Source: Bifidobacterium breve (GTDB taxonomy: Bacteria; Actinomycetota; Acidimicrobiia; Acidimicrobiales; Acidimicrobilacustridaceae). Taken from it: a stretch of DNA of 38,797 nt. The stretch covers positions 1-38,797 of the forward strand of contig CAMAYJ010000017.1 in assembly GCA_945862505.1 (NCBI GenBank). Reading direction: 5' to 3'. Shown one piece after another: positions 1 through 7,190 of the stretch (position 1 is the stretch's first letter; every line of letters begins with the position of its first letter). Below the pieces are notes generated by a model, which saw only the letters and a program-made list of their open reading frames with translations, searched no databases and had not been told where the DNA came from. Made by a program: the position numbers and the translations under genes.

Positions 1-614
1 GAGAAAATATCGTCGGCTGGGCAGGTCTTCTTTGCTTCAAAAAGTTCCGCAGCAGCACCCGCGAATTCCATCGCCGAGATCATTCCTTCGTCGTTGAAGT
101 ATCGAGGGCCGCCACCAAGAGCAATGGTGGTCTCGGACCAATGCTTCAACTTGGGCCAATCTTCTTCTTCGAATCCGAGAAGTTTGCCGATCATCATTGC
201 GGGCAGCGGCGCAGCCATTTCGTTAATGACTTCGGCGGATCCGCCGTTGTCGCGTACTGCGTCAAGAAGTTTGGTGACTTTGTCGCGGATGTCGTCTTCC
301 CATGCGCTTGCAGCACGGGGAGTGAACCGACGAGAAACCATGTTGCGGCGCTTCATGTGGAGGGGGTCGTCAAGGCCGATGATGGCGTTATCGGCGGGAA
401 GGTTCGGCCGGTAGCCGCCCTTTTCCGAATCGGAATTGATGAAGACGTCTTTGCGCTTCTCGATGTCGACGATGTCGTCGTAGCGAGCGATTCCCCAAAG
501 TTCGTTGGATGCGTCCCAGTAGACCGGTTCGTTCGCACGCATCCAGGCGTAGGTGGGATACGGGTCGCCTCCGTACAACTCAGGGGCGAGAAGATCTATA
601 GCGAGCCGTTCCAT
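1..614 (-). CDS. Cytochrome P450, copy 1 (3' end outside window)
   Basis: N-terminal 204 residues of a bacterial class I P450 monooxygenase, read from the ATG at 614 to the window edge without a stop. It starts MERLAIDLLAPELYGGDP and keeps the early P450 landmarks seen in the second copy: the WMRANEP segment, DDPLH followed by the basic RRN stretch (C-helix, heme propionate contacts), and the SRRFTPRAA segment. Hand alignment to the second copy gives about 34 differences in 204 residues (roughly 83% identity) with no gap. The I-helix, ExxR and heme-cysteine regions lie outside the window, so whether it is functional cannot be judged. A Shine-Dalgarno GGAGGG lies just upstream of the ATG. Resemblance to the CYP142 (steroid side-chain) type is from memory of that family. 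The substrate is unknown. Confidence 0.93.
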   Translation of the reverse strand, partial: MERLAIDLLAPELYGGDPYPTYAWMRANEPVYWDASNELWGIARYDDIVDIEKRKDVFINSDSEKGGYRPNLPADNAIIGLDDPLHMKRRNMVSRRFTPRAASAWEDDIRDKVTKLLDAVRDNGGSAEVINEMAAPLPAMMIGKLLGFEEEDWPKLKHWSETTIALGGGPRYFNDEGMISAMEFAGAAAELFEAKKTCPADDIF

Positions 615-636
615 GGTCCCTCCAGAGCACTGAACT

Positions 637-666
637 CAACCGATCGGTTGTGCAGCCCGGATGGTA
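637..666 (-). promoter_or_regulatory. Promoter and palindromic operator of P450 copy 1
   Basis: Reading on the minus strand, a TAnnnT-type -10 box (TACCAT, 661-666) is followed by a perfect 14-bp palindrome CAACCGATCGGTTG (637-650) and then the Shine-Dalgarno sequence and ATG at 614. A transcript would start around 654, placing the palindrome directly at or after the start site, where a bound repressor would block initiation or clearance. The form resembles short TetR-family operators; the regulator is not identified. The same layout sits exactly 1393 bp away at the second P450. Confidence 0.6.
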
Positions 667-721
667 TCTCTGTCTGCGGTTCGATCGTCCCGCGAGTCTT
701 GGCCATCGACTGACGCGGGCC

Positions 722-823
722 TTAGCCCGCGGTGACGCCCCGGTAACCCATGTTTGGGGCCATGAGCTCGAAATCGATATCGGCGGGGATCGGCAGCGGA
801 ACTTCTGCTGGATCGATACTCAT
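722..823 (-). pseudogene. Remnant of an SDR C-terminus, 33 codons
   Basis: A 33-codon reading frame begins at an ATG (823) overlapping the TGA of P450 copy 2 (ATGA) and ends with TAA at 722-724. Its residues 13-29, PADIDFELMAPNMGYRG, match PSDIDFELMTPYLGYRG of the intact SDR at 4435-5202. Its last four residues VTAG are the SDR's own last four. The roughly 32 SDR residues between GYRG and GVTAG are missing, and so is everything N-terminal including the NAD-binding motif. It is therefore an internally deleted tail of an SDR paralogue. Most differences from the intact gene are in third codon positions, so it is not a recent copy. A coupled small peptide is possible but unproven. Confidence 0.7.
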
Positions 824-2007
824 GAGATGAAGTCGAAGTCGACATGAGCCGACTCGATACTGCGCACGAACGCGTTTGCCATTTCGACGGGCGCCGTGCC
901 TGGCGTCAACTTCCAGCCCGAGGTGCGACGAAGAAGTTCTTCGAAAAACACACGGATCTCGAGACGAGCGAGCGACACACCCAAGCAGAAGTGCGTGCCG
1001 AAACCGAATGCGATGTGGTTGTTCGGCGTGCGATCGACGAGGAATTCCTCGGGCCGATCAAAGTACTTTTCGTCGCGGTTGGCTGACGAGTACATGAGCA
1101 CAACTTGGTTGCCCTTCGGGATGGTGACGCCATTGACTTCGACGTCGACGTTTGCGACTCGACACATGTTGTGAATTGGGGTGACGTAGCGAATCATCTC
1201 TTCAACTGCGACGGTGAGGTCGGCACCATTGCGAAGCTTCGCTCCTTCGGCGGGGTTAGTGATGAGATTGAGAATCGTCCAAGCGATCACGGTACGCGTG
1301 GTTTCTGCGCCACCGTTGAGAAGAAGCAATGCATCGGCGATTGCATCGTTGGGATCGAACGGACAACCGTTGATTTCAGCGGTTGTGTAGAGCGAAAAGA
1401 TGTCATCGGCGGGGCAGGTCTTCTTAGATTCGAAGAGTTCGCCTGCGGCGCCAGCAAATTCAATTGCTGAATTCATACCAACTTCATTGAAGTAACGAGG
1501 ACCGCCCCCAAGAGCGACGGTGGTTTCTGACCAATGCTTCAATTTCGGCCAATCGGCCTCGTCGAAACCAAGGAGTTTGCCGATCATCATTGCGGGGAGT
1601 GGAGCAGCGACGTCGTTAATGATTTCGCCGGAACCGCCCTTATCGCGAACGGCATCAAGGATTCCATTGACCTTTGCACGGATGTCTTCTTCCCACGAGT
1701 TCGCAGCACGTGGAGTGAACCGACGTGACACCAAGTTGCGGCGCTGGTGATGCAACGGATCGTCAAGACCGATGATGGCGTTGCGAGCCGGGATATTCGG
1801 GCGGTAGCCGCCCTTCTGCTTGTCTGAGTTAATGAAGACGTCTTTGCGCTTTTCGATCTCGACGATGTCGTCGTAGCGCGAGATTCCCCACAGTTCGTTG
1901 ACTTCGTCCCAGTAGATCGGTTCGTTGGCGCGCATCCAGGCGTAGGTGGGATACGGGTCGCCTCCGTAGAGCTCAGGGGCGAGAAGATCTATAGCGAGCC
2001 GATCCAT
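820..2007 (-). CDS. Cytochrome P450, copy 2 (CYP142-like)
   Basis: Complete 395-residue heme-thiolate monooxygenase, expected to insert one oxygen atom into a hydrophobic substrate using electrons from a ferredoxin and reductase, neither of which is encoded nearby. Visible signatures: I-helix oxygen-activation motif GGAETT (232-237), K-helix ExxR (E270 to R273), and heme loop FGFGTHFCLG with the cysteine ligand at about C341. The segments WMRANEP, NMCR and HIAFGFGTHFCLG resemble mycobacterial CYP142, a sterol side-chain hydroxylase; that comparison is from memory. The start ATG at 2007 has GGAGGG just upstream. The gene runs divergently from an MFS exporter gene, and its stop overlaps the ATG of the SDR remnant. 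It shares a promoter and operator layout with copy 1. Confidence 0.96.
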   Translation of the reverse strand: MDRLAIDLLAPELYGGDPYPTYAWMRANEPIYWDEVNELWGISRYDDIVEIEKRKDVFINSDKQKGGYRPNIPARNAIIGLDDPLHHQRRNLVSRRFTPRAANSWEEDIRAKVNGILDAVRDKGGSGEIINDVAAPLPAMMIGKLLGFDEADWPKLKHWSETTVALGGGPRYFNEVGMNSAIEFAGAAGELFESKKTCPADDIFSLYTTAEINGCPFDPNDAIADALLLLNGGAETTRTVIAWTILNLITNPAEGAKLRNGADLTVAVEEMIRYVTPIHNMCRVANVDVEVNGVTIPKGNQVVLMYSSANRDEKYFDRPEEFLVDRTPNNHIAFGFGTHFCLGVSLARLEIRVFFEELLRRTSGWKLTPGTAPVEMANAFVRSIESAHVDFDFIS

Positions 2008-2063
2008 GGTCCCTCCAGAGCACTGGCATCAACCGACTGGTTGTGCTGCCGGGATGGTATCGC
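1396..2063 (-). repeat. Tandem duplicate of 3-670 (period 1393 bp)
   Basis: Every landmark of the two P450 units is offset by exactly 1393: start codon 614/2007, operator 637-650/2030-2043, -10 box 661-666/2054-2059, and residue 204 at the window edge. The similarity covers coding sequence, ribosome-binding site, operator and -10 box, then fades upstream of about 670/2063. This is a direct tandem duplication of a whole transcription unit. It has since diverged by substitution only in the part visible here. The unit at 3-670 is the other copy. Confidence 0.85.
2030..2059 (-). promoter_or_regulatory. Promoter and operator of P450 copy 2
   Basis: Minus-strand -10 box TACCAT (2054-2059), followed by the interrupted palindrome CAACCGACTGGTTG (2030-2043; arms CAACC and GGTTG) and the start at 2007. 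Only the central four bases differ in symmetry from the copy 1 operator. Outer arm conservation suggests the same regulator binds both. Confidence 0.6.
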
Positions 2064-2115
2064 CCTGAGTGGTTTGAGTTTCTTTGAGGGTCACAATTAC
2101 GAAACAGAAGTATTC

Positions 2116-2140
2116 CGAAACACGAGTGTTTCGATAGAGT
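2116..2140 (+). promoter_or_regulatory. Operator and leaderless promoter of the MFS-TetR operon
   Basis: A perfect 18-bp inverted repeat, CGAAACAC and GTGTTTCG around a 2-bp centre (2116-2133), lies immediately before a TAnnnT -10 box TAGAGT (2135-2140). The start ATG of the exporter follows six bases later, so the transcript is probably leaderless. An extra half-site-like CGAAACAG lies at 2100-2107, 16 bp upstream of the first arm. Position and symmetry are those of a TetR-family operator. The TetR gene at the end of this operon is the obvious candidate ligand-sensing repressor. Confidence 0.7.
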
Positions 2141-2146
2141 GGGCCT

Positions 2147-3826
2147 ATGGACGAACCGGAACTTCAGAAGCGCCGTTGGTGGGCATTGGCCGTGCTGTCC
2201 GGCAGCCTCCTCGTGATCTCGCTCGACAACACGATTCTGAACGTAGCGATTCCTTCTCTTGTCCGGGATTTGAGCGCAACGACTAGCCAACTTCAGTGGA
2301 TCATCGATGGCTACACGCTTGTGTTCGCTGGGTTGCTGCTCACTGCTGGAGCGATGGGCGATCGATTCGGTCGCAAAGGCGCTCTGCAACTTGGCCTGGT
2401 TATTTTTGGATTCGCTTCGATGGCTTCGGCAGTGGCTCAAAGCGCCAATCAACTCATCGTCACTCGCTCGCTGATGGGTATCGGCGGAGCACTGATTATG
2501 CCGTCGACGCTTTCGCTGCTCACAAATATCTTTCACAATCCGCGAGAACGGGCAAAAGCCATTGGTGTTTGGGCGTCAGTCGCAGGAGCGAGTGGCGCGC
2601 TTGGCCCTGTCATCGGCGGTCTCTTACTTAAATGGTTTTCCTGGCATGCCCTGTTTTTTGTCAACGTTCCGCTGATCATTGTGTTGCTCTTTGCCGGTCG
2701 GGTGCTTCTACCGAAATCGAAAGCAGAGATTGCTCAACGCCTTGATCCAGTCGGAGCGCTGCTTTCCATGGTCGGTTTAGTCGCAGTGCTGTGGGCCGTC
2801 ATTGAGTCGCCAACGGCGGGGCTTACGGATCCGACGGTTGTCATGGCGGGCTCGCTCGGAGCCCTAATCATCGCTGCGTTCATCTTTTGGGAACTACATA
2901 TCGAGAACCCGATGCTCGATATGCGCTTTTTTAGGAACCCACGATTTACGGCAGCAAATATCGCAGTCACGCTTGTGTACTTCGCCATGTTCGGCCAGAT
3001 GTTCGTAATGAATCAGTACACGCAGGTTGTCTTGGGGTACTCACCGCTCGAAGCGGGACTGCGCATGATGCCAATGTCGCTTGTGATGATTTGCGTTGCA
3101 CCGATGGCTCCGCGGTTTGTTCACCGCATTGGAACGAAACTTGTGGTCGGCGGGGGCCTTGTACTGACATCGATTGGCGTATTTATCGTTTCGACGGTCC
3201 CAACATCGAACGGTTATCCGGTCTTAGTAACCGGCATCATGGTCTTAGCGTTTGGCATGGGCTGCGTCATGGCACCGGCTACTGAATCGATCATGGGGTC
3301 GTTGCCTCGCGAGAAGGCCGGCGTCGGATCAGCAATGAACGACACGACCCGACAGATAGGCGGTGCACTCGGGGTCGCGGTCATCGGTTCGATACTCGCT
3401 GCGATTTATCGTCCCGGGGTACAGAGCAATATGAGCGCTGCCGGAATTGCACAACCGCTCATCGACACAGCGAAGGAATCGGTTGCCGGCGCAGTCTTTG
3501 GTGCCGCCACGACGCCCGGTATCCCGCCTGAAACCGCAGCGCAGATTCATCAAATCGCCGTGCATGAATATGTCGATGGGATTCATGTCGCAATGAAGAT
3601 TGCCGCAGCAGTAGTCCTCCTTGCTGCATTCATTGCGTTCAAGTGGTTGCCGGCTCGCGCTGATGATGCGAGAAGCGAGGTGAGCGGTCCGCTCGATGGA
3701 CTTGCATCGCTCACGTTCGCCGAAGCTGAAGGCGCGCTTGAGGATGACCAAGTTGAACTCGAAGCCGAGATAGAAGTCGAACGTGATGCAGTAGTTGATT
3801 CAGGCGGCGGGACGGTGCGGTCATGA
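2147..3826 (+). CDS. MFS drug/proton antiporter, DHA2 (EmrB/QacA) type
   Basis: 559-residue inner-membrane transporter of the 14-helix DHA2 class, which exports hydrophobic compounds in exchange for protons. The first helix carries the family motif LDNTILNVAIP (about 27-37), and the helix 2-3 loop carries GDRFGRK (motif A). Hydrophobic segments continue to about residue 505. The last 55 residues form an unusual acidic cytoplasmic tail rich in Glu and Asp, longer than typical. The ATG at 2147 lacks a ribosome-binding site but sits six bases after a TAGAGT box, as expected for a leaderless message. It overlaps the TetR gene by four bases (ATGA), so the two are probably co-translated and the regulator controls its own operon. 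The substrate is unknown; an exported P450 substrate or product is possible. Confidence 0.93.
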   Translation: MDEPELQKRRWWALAVLSGSLLVISLDNTILNVAIPSLVRDLSATTSQLQWIIDGYTLVFAGLLLTAGAMGDRFGRKGALQLGLVIFGFASMASAVAQSANQLIVTRSLMGIGGALIMPSTLSLLTNIFHNPRERAKAIGVWASVAGASGALGPVIGGLLLKWFSWHALFFVNVPLIIVLLFAGRVLLPKSKAEIAQRLDPVGALLSMVGLVAVLWAVIESPTAGLTDPTVVMAGSLGALIIAAFIFWELHIENPMLDMRFFRNPRFTAANIAVTLVYFAMFGQMFVMNQYTQVVLGYSPLEAGLRMMPMSLVMICVAPMAPRFVHRIGTKLVVGGGLVLTSIGVFIVSTVPTSNGYPVLVTGIMVLAFGMGCVMAPATESIMGSLPREKAGVGSAMNDTTRQIGGALGVAVIGSILAAIYRPGVQSNMSAAGIAQPLIDTAKESVAGAVFGAATTPGIPPETAAQIHQIAVHEYVDGIHVAMKIAAAVVLLAAFIAFKWLPARADDARSEVSGPLDGLASLTFAEAEGALEDDQVELEAEIEVERDAVVDSGGGTVRS

Positions 3827-4425
3827 CGGCGATAAGTGAACAGCGAAGCCGTCCCGGTCGACAGCGGAGTGAAGCGGCCGATCATGCGATCCTCGACGCA
3901 ACACTCGAACTCTTAAGTGAATACGGGTACGCATCGCTCACGATGGCCGCGGTCATTGCGAAGTCGGGAGTTTCGTCAGCAACGCTGTATCGACGGTGGC
4001 CGACAAAGCAAGAACTTGTTGCTGCCGCCCTTGCGACGCTGCACGCGGAGATCGTTGATATCGACACAGGTTCCTTGCGTACCGATGTTGTCGAGATGGT
4101 CCGTTCATCGTCGGAAGCAATGTCGGTGCGGCGTGAAGACCTTGCTGAAGATCTGGCTGTTGAACTGCGCCGTAATCCTGAATTTCGCGCGGCAGTAAAA
4201 GAGAAATTCATTCTTCCGCGCCGGCGAGTAATGGCGGCGATTGTTGAGCGAGCACAGAATCGCGGGGAAATAGGCGTGAACATCGACGCGGCAACTGCTT
4301 TTGCCTTTATCGGTGGACCGCTACATAACCGAATGTACGTCCAAGGCGAATCACTGAGCGGGTCGTTCCAACGAAAAGTCGCTGCCGGGGCTCTTGCCGC
4401 AATGATTGCGGTTGCGTCCCTGTAA
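3823..4425 (+). CDS. TetR-family transcriptional repressor
   Basis: 200-residue regulator. The N-terminal helix-turn-helix (about residues 17-62) has the TetR pattern: ILDATLELLSEYGYASLTM, then VAAVIAKSG-like recognition helices ending ATLYRRWPTKQEL. The remaining alpha-helical part is the ligand-binding and dimerisation domain. It begins within the stop codon of the MFS exporter (ATGA), a standard exporter plus repressor pair. The 18-bp palindrome at 2116-2133 is its likely operator. Whether it also binds the different palindromes in front of the two P450 genes is an open question, since the arm sequences do not match. Its 3' end lies nine bases from the converging SDR gene. Confidence 0.92.
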   Translation: MTAISEQRSRPGRQRSEAADHAILDATLELLSEYGYASLTMAAVIAKSGVSSATLYRRWPTKQELVAAALATLHAEIVDIDTGSLRTDVVEMVRSSSEAMSVRREDLAEDLAVELRRNPEFRAAVKEKFILPRRRVMAAIVERAQNRGEIGVNIDAATAFAFIGGPLHNRMYVQGESLSGSFQRKVAAGALAAMIAVASL

Positions 4426-4434
4426 GCGTTGGCC

Positions 4435-5202
4435 TCAGCCGGCGGTGACTCCGCGGTCGCTGGAAAAGATTGCGCCGTGAATGTTGGTTGAATCGGGAGC
4501 GGCAACAAGTGCAATGAGTTCAGCGATGTCGTCGGCTTCACCTTGGCCTCGGTAGCCAAGGTAGGGAGTCATGAGTTCGAAGTCGATGTCAGATGGCATC
4601 TGGAAATTGTGTGTGAGGTTTGTGACGATGCCGCCGGGAGCGATCGCGTTTACGCGTAACGCTGTCTTCGCATATTCCATCGCCAGCGACTTCGTGAGCT
4701 GGATGACTGCACCCTTGGTCATGCAATAGGCCGTTGTGTAGGCCTGTCCCATGAGCCCAGCGTTTGAAGCGATGTTCACGATGTTGCCGTCGGAGGCGAG
4801 GAGATGAGGAACCGCGGCCTGGCAAAAGAAGAATGGCGCGTCCATGTTCACTGCGGCCATGCGCCGGTACTGCTCCTCGGTCATGTCAGTGAAGTGATAG
4901 CCGCCAGCGATTCCGGCCACGTTGACGAGTAGGTCAAGGCGACCGAACACTTCGATGGCTTCGGCGATAGCGGCGAAACACTCAGCACGATCGGTGACGT
5001 CTCCGATTCGAGATACGGCTGTTCCGCCGGCGGAGGTGATCATCGAAACAGTTTCCGCGAGCGACTCGGCATTCATGTCATGGAGGAAGACCTCTGCGCC
5101 TTCGGCGGCGAGTCGGACCGAGGAGGCTCGGCCAATGCCAGAACCTGCTCCGGTGAGAAAGGCGACCTTGCCGTCGAATCGGCCCGGAATCACATATGGC
5201 AT
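4435..5202 (-). CDS. Short-chain dehydrogenase/reductase (SDR)
   Basis: 255-residue classical SDR oxidoreductase, NAD(P)-dependent, acting on alcohol or ketone groups. Cofactor motif TGAGSGIG at 17-24, NVAG at 94-97 (classical NNAG), catalytic S146, Y159 and K163 (YCMTK). The residue after the second beta strand is acidic (HDMN, about 41-44), which favours NAD over NADP. The start is the ATG at 5202 because GGGGGAG lies eight bases upstream; an upstream in-frame ATG at 5244 has no such site. The C-terminus is closely related to the truncated frame at 722-823, which ties this gene historically to the P450 pair. Specific substrate unknown. Confidence 0.93.
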   Translation of the reverse strand: MPYVIPGRFDGKVAFLTGAGSGIGRASSVRLAAEGAEVFLHDMNAESLAETVSMITSAGGTAVSRIGDVTDRAECFAAIAEAIEVFGRLDLLVNVAGIAGGYHFTDMTEEQYRRMAAVNMDAPFFFCQAAVPHLLASDGNIVNIASNAGLMGQAYTTAYCMTKGAVIQLTKSLAMEYAKTALRVNAIAPGGIVTNLTHNFQMPSDIDFELMTPYLGYRGQGEADDIAELIALVAAPDSTNIHGAIFSSDRGVTAG

Positions 5203-5300
5203 GGAAATCTCCCCCGCTGGTGATGAGAGCCGAGATCCTCGCACATCGAGTACTTAGCGTGTCGCGTGCGACCATGTTTTCTGAAGGTGGCGACTCGCGA

Positions 5301-5338
5301 TACGTTGCCAAGACGCTGAGGTGCCACGGTGGCACCTC
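5301..5338 (+). promoter_or_regulatory. Promoter with 21-bp palindrome before the catabolic operon
   Basis: TAnnnT -10 box TACGTT (5301-5306), then a perfect inverted repeat with 10-base arms GAGGTGCCAC and GTGGCACCTC around one base (5318-5338), then GGGAGGAG and the ATG at 5355. The palindrome lies just past the expected start site. It could be a repressor operator, or an 8-bp hairpin in the leader close to the ribosome-binding site. The layout (-10, palindrome, ribosome-binding site) parallels the P450 promoters but with a different arm sequence. A PaaX-like or TetR-like protein is a plausible binder. Confidence 0.6.
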
Positions 5339-5354
5339 TCGGGAGGAGCTAGAG

Positions 5355-5660
5355 ATGGACATCAAGGCCGGTAGTCGACTCGCTTGCCCAGAGTGCAGCG
5401 TCGAACTCGTCGTGGTCCGTCCCCCGAGCTCGCCCCTTGTTCTTACCTGTGGCGGCATCGAAGTTGTCGACGCTGCGGCCGATCGTCCTGGTGGCGGGCA
5501 CTCCGACACCAGCGGCGAGGGCACGCTTGTTGGCAAGCGTTATGCCGACGAAGACTCCGGCATCGAGGTTCTGTGTGCCAAGCCTGGTCCTGGTGCATTG
5601 GCCGCTGATGGGCGTGAAGTCCCCATCAAAGGTGCCAAGCCACTTCCATCCTCTGACTGA
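5355..5660 (+). CDS. Small conserved Cys-containing protein, acyl-CoA ligase partner
   Basis: 101 residues starting MDIKAGSRLACPECSVEL. The start is fixed by GGGAGGAG six bases upstream. Visible features: CPEC near the N-terminus (residues 11-14), a TCGG turn about 20 residues later, a GTLVGKRY segment, a single Cys in EVLCAKPG, and a C-terminus ending KGAKPLPSSD. Two cysteine pairs could form a zinc-ribbon-like knuckle, but the second pair is incomplete. I recall small actinobacterial proteins with this GKRY / EVLC / KPLPSSD pattern beside acyl-CoA ligase genes; no function is known to me. It is the first gene of the operon, 15 bases before the ligase, so it may assist or regulate the ligase or carry an intermediate. 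That is inference. Confidence 0.75.
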   Translation: MDIKAGSRLACPECSVELVVVRPPSSPLVLTCGGIEVVDAAADRPGGGHSDTSGEGTLVGKRYADEDSGIEVLCAKPGPGALAADGREVPIKGAKPLPSSD

Positions 5661-5675
5661 TCTGAAGGTCGTCGC

Positions 5676-7157
5676 GTGAATCTTTCGCTTTTGCTCGAGA
5701 TGTCGGCATCGACGCTCGAGGACCGTCCCGCGGTTACCTCAGGATCGCGGACTCTGAGTTACGCACAACTCGATGCTGCAGCTCGGCGATGCGCGGCAAA
5801 GTTTCTTTCAATGGGCGCGACTGGTGTCGTCTATTGCGGAACGAATGACGCGAGTTTCCCAATTGCAGTCTTTGGTGCTGCATATGCGGGGCTCCCTTTC
5901 ATTCCGCTGAACTATCGACTGGGCGATGAACAGCTTCAACCATTGGTGGAAGCAAACCGTGGTGCAGTGATCATTGCTGAGACAGCGAGAGTTCCTGGTG
6001 CTGATCCTGAAAAGGTTGTGCTTCGGTCAACGTTGCTCGATGCTGAATTTTCGACGAAGGCCGATATCGAACTACCGGCTTTCGTCGATCCCGAAGATGT
6101 CGCAATTGTTCTCTACACATCTGGAACTTCGGGTACTCCGAAAGCAGCACTGCTTCGTCATCGCCATCTCACCGCATACGTGATCGGCACTGTCGAATTC
6201 GCTGGAGCTGAACCAGAACAAGCCGCGCTTGTCACGGTCCCGCCGTATCACATCGCCGGTTTGGCCAACCTTTTGTCGAACATGTACTCGGGCCGTCGCA
6301 TTGTGTATCTCGAATCCTTCGATGCACAGGCATGGCTCGACACGATCCGCAATGAACGAATTACGCAGGCAATGGTTGTCCCAACAATGCTGACTCGTGT
6401 TGTTCAGTTACTCGATGGCTCGCCGGCCGATGCACCATCGCTGGCAACACTTTCTTATGGCGGAGCGCGCATGCCGCTTCCCGTTCTTGAACAAGCCCTT
6501 GAATTGTTCGTGGGCACTGGATTCGTGAATGCCTACGGGCTGACGGAAACCTCATCGACAATCGCTTTGCTCGGGCCCGAGGATCACGATGCGGCATTTG
6601 CTGGTGATCCAGTTGCCAAAGTTCGACTCAGCTCGGTTGGCAAGGTGCTTCCCGGTATCGAAGTTGAAGTGCGCGACGAAGATGGCACCCTCCTCGCTGT
6701 CGGCGAACCCGGTTTGGTCTTCCTCCGGGGTGAACAGGTTTCAGGCGAATACGAAAGCGGAAGCGTCGTCGATGCCGAAGGATGGTTCCCGACTAAAGAT
6801 CGCGGTTGGATCGATCAAGACGACTACCTCTTCATCGAGGGTCGTGCCGATGACACCATTATTCGCGGCGGCGAGAACATCGCCCCGGCGGAAATCGAAG
6901 ACGTCTTGCGTCGCCACGAAGCGATTGTCGATGCCGCTGTTGTAGGAATCCCCGACGATGAATGGGGGCAGCAGATCGCTGCTGTCGTTGTTATGAAGCC
7001 GGGTGCGTCGGTATCGGTCGACGAACTCCACGACTATTGCCAGTTGCATCTGCGCAGTTCAAAGACGCCCTATCGCATTGAATTCCGCGACGAATTGCCG
7101 CATACGCCGACCGGCAAGCTTCTTCGCCGTGAGGTCCTCGCCGATCTCCTGGGCTGA
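5676..7157 (+). CDS. Acyl-CoA synthetase (AMP-dependent, FadD-like)
   Basis: 493-residue adenylate-forming enzyme that activates a carboxylic acid to its CoA thioester via an acyl-AMP. ATP-binding P-loop YTSGTSGTPK at 147-156, the AYGLTETSST motif, the hinge region KDRGWIDQDDYLFIEGRADD followed by IIRGGENIAPAEIE, and the C-terminal catalytic lysine in PTGKLL (K481). The P-loop ends KAALLRH instead of the usual KGA. GTG start at 5676, with GAAGG about eight bases upstream. It is short compared with long-chain FadD enzymes, which fits small, cyclic or aromatic acid ligases. Its position at the front of an acyl-CoA dehydrogenase, crotonase and CoA transferase run suggests it makes the pathway's first CoA ester. 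Confidence 0.94.
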   Translation: MNLSLLLEMSASTLEDRPAVTSGSRTLSYAQLDAAARRCAAKFLSMGATGVVYCGTNDASFPIAVFGAAYAGLPFIPLNYRLGDEQLQPLVEANRGAVIIAETARVPGADPEKVVLRSTLLDAEFSTKADIELPAFVDPEDVAIVLYTSGTSGTPKAALLRHRHLTAYVIGTVEFAGAEPEQAALVTVPPYHIAGLANLLSNMYSGRRIVYLESFDAQAWLDTIRNERITQAMVVPTMLTRVVQLLDGSPADAPSLATLSYGGARMPLPVLEQALELFVGTGFVNAYGLTETSSTIALLGPEDHDAAFAGDPVAKVRLSSVGKVLPGIEVEVRDEDGTLLAVGEPGLVFLRGEQVSGEYESGSVVDAEGWFPTKDRGWIDQDDYLFIEGRADDTIIRGGENIAPAEIEDVLRRHEAIVDAAVVGIPDDEWGQQIAAVVVMKPGASVSVDELHDYCQLHLRSSKTPYRIEFRDELPHTPTGKLLRREVLADLLG

Positions 7158-7177
7158 GCATTTCGCGTTCTGTCTCC

Positions 7178-7183
7178 TAGATT
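7178..7183 (+). promoter_or_regulatory. -10 box for acyl-CoA dehydrogenase (leaderless)
   Basis: TAGATT lies seven bases before the in-frame GTG at 7191. This is the same spacing seen at other genes of the window with no ribosome-binding site. It suggests a secondary promoter inside the operon whose transcript begins at the start codon. Confidence 0.5.
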
Positions 7184-7190
7184 GGCAGTT

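Noticed and set aside
1973-2536. 187-residue minus-strand frame spanning the P450-exporter promoter
   Set aside because: Covers the operator, both promoters and the exporter start; its composition is not protein-like.
3882-4559. 225-residue minus-strand frame opposite the TetR gene
   Set aside because: Low-complexity Ser/Arg/Ala-rich translation fully opposite a clear TetR gene; a shadow frame.
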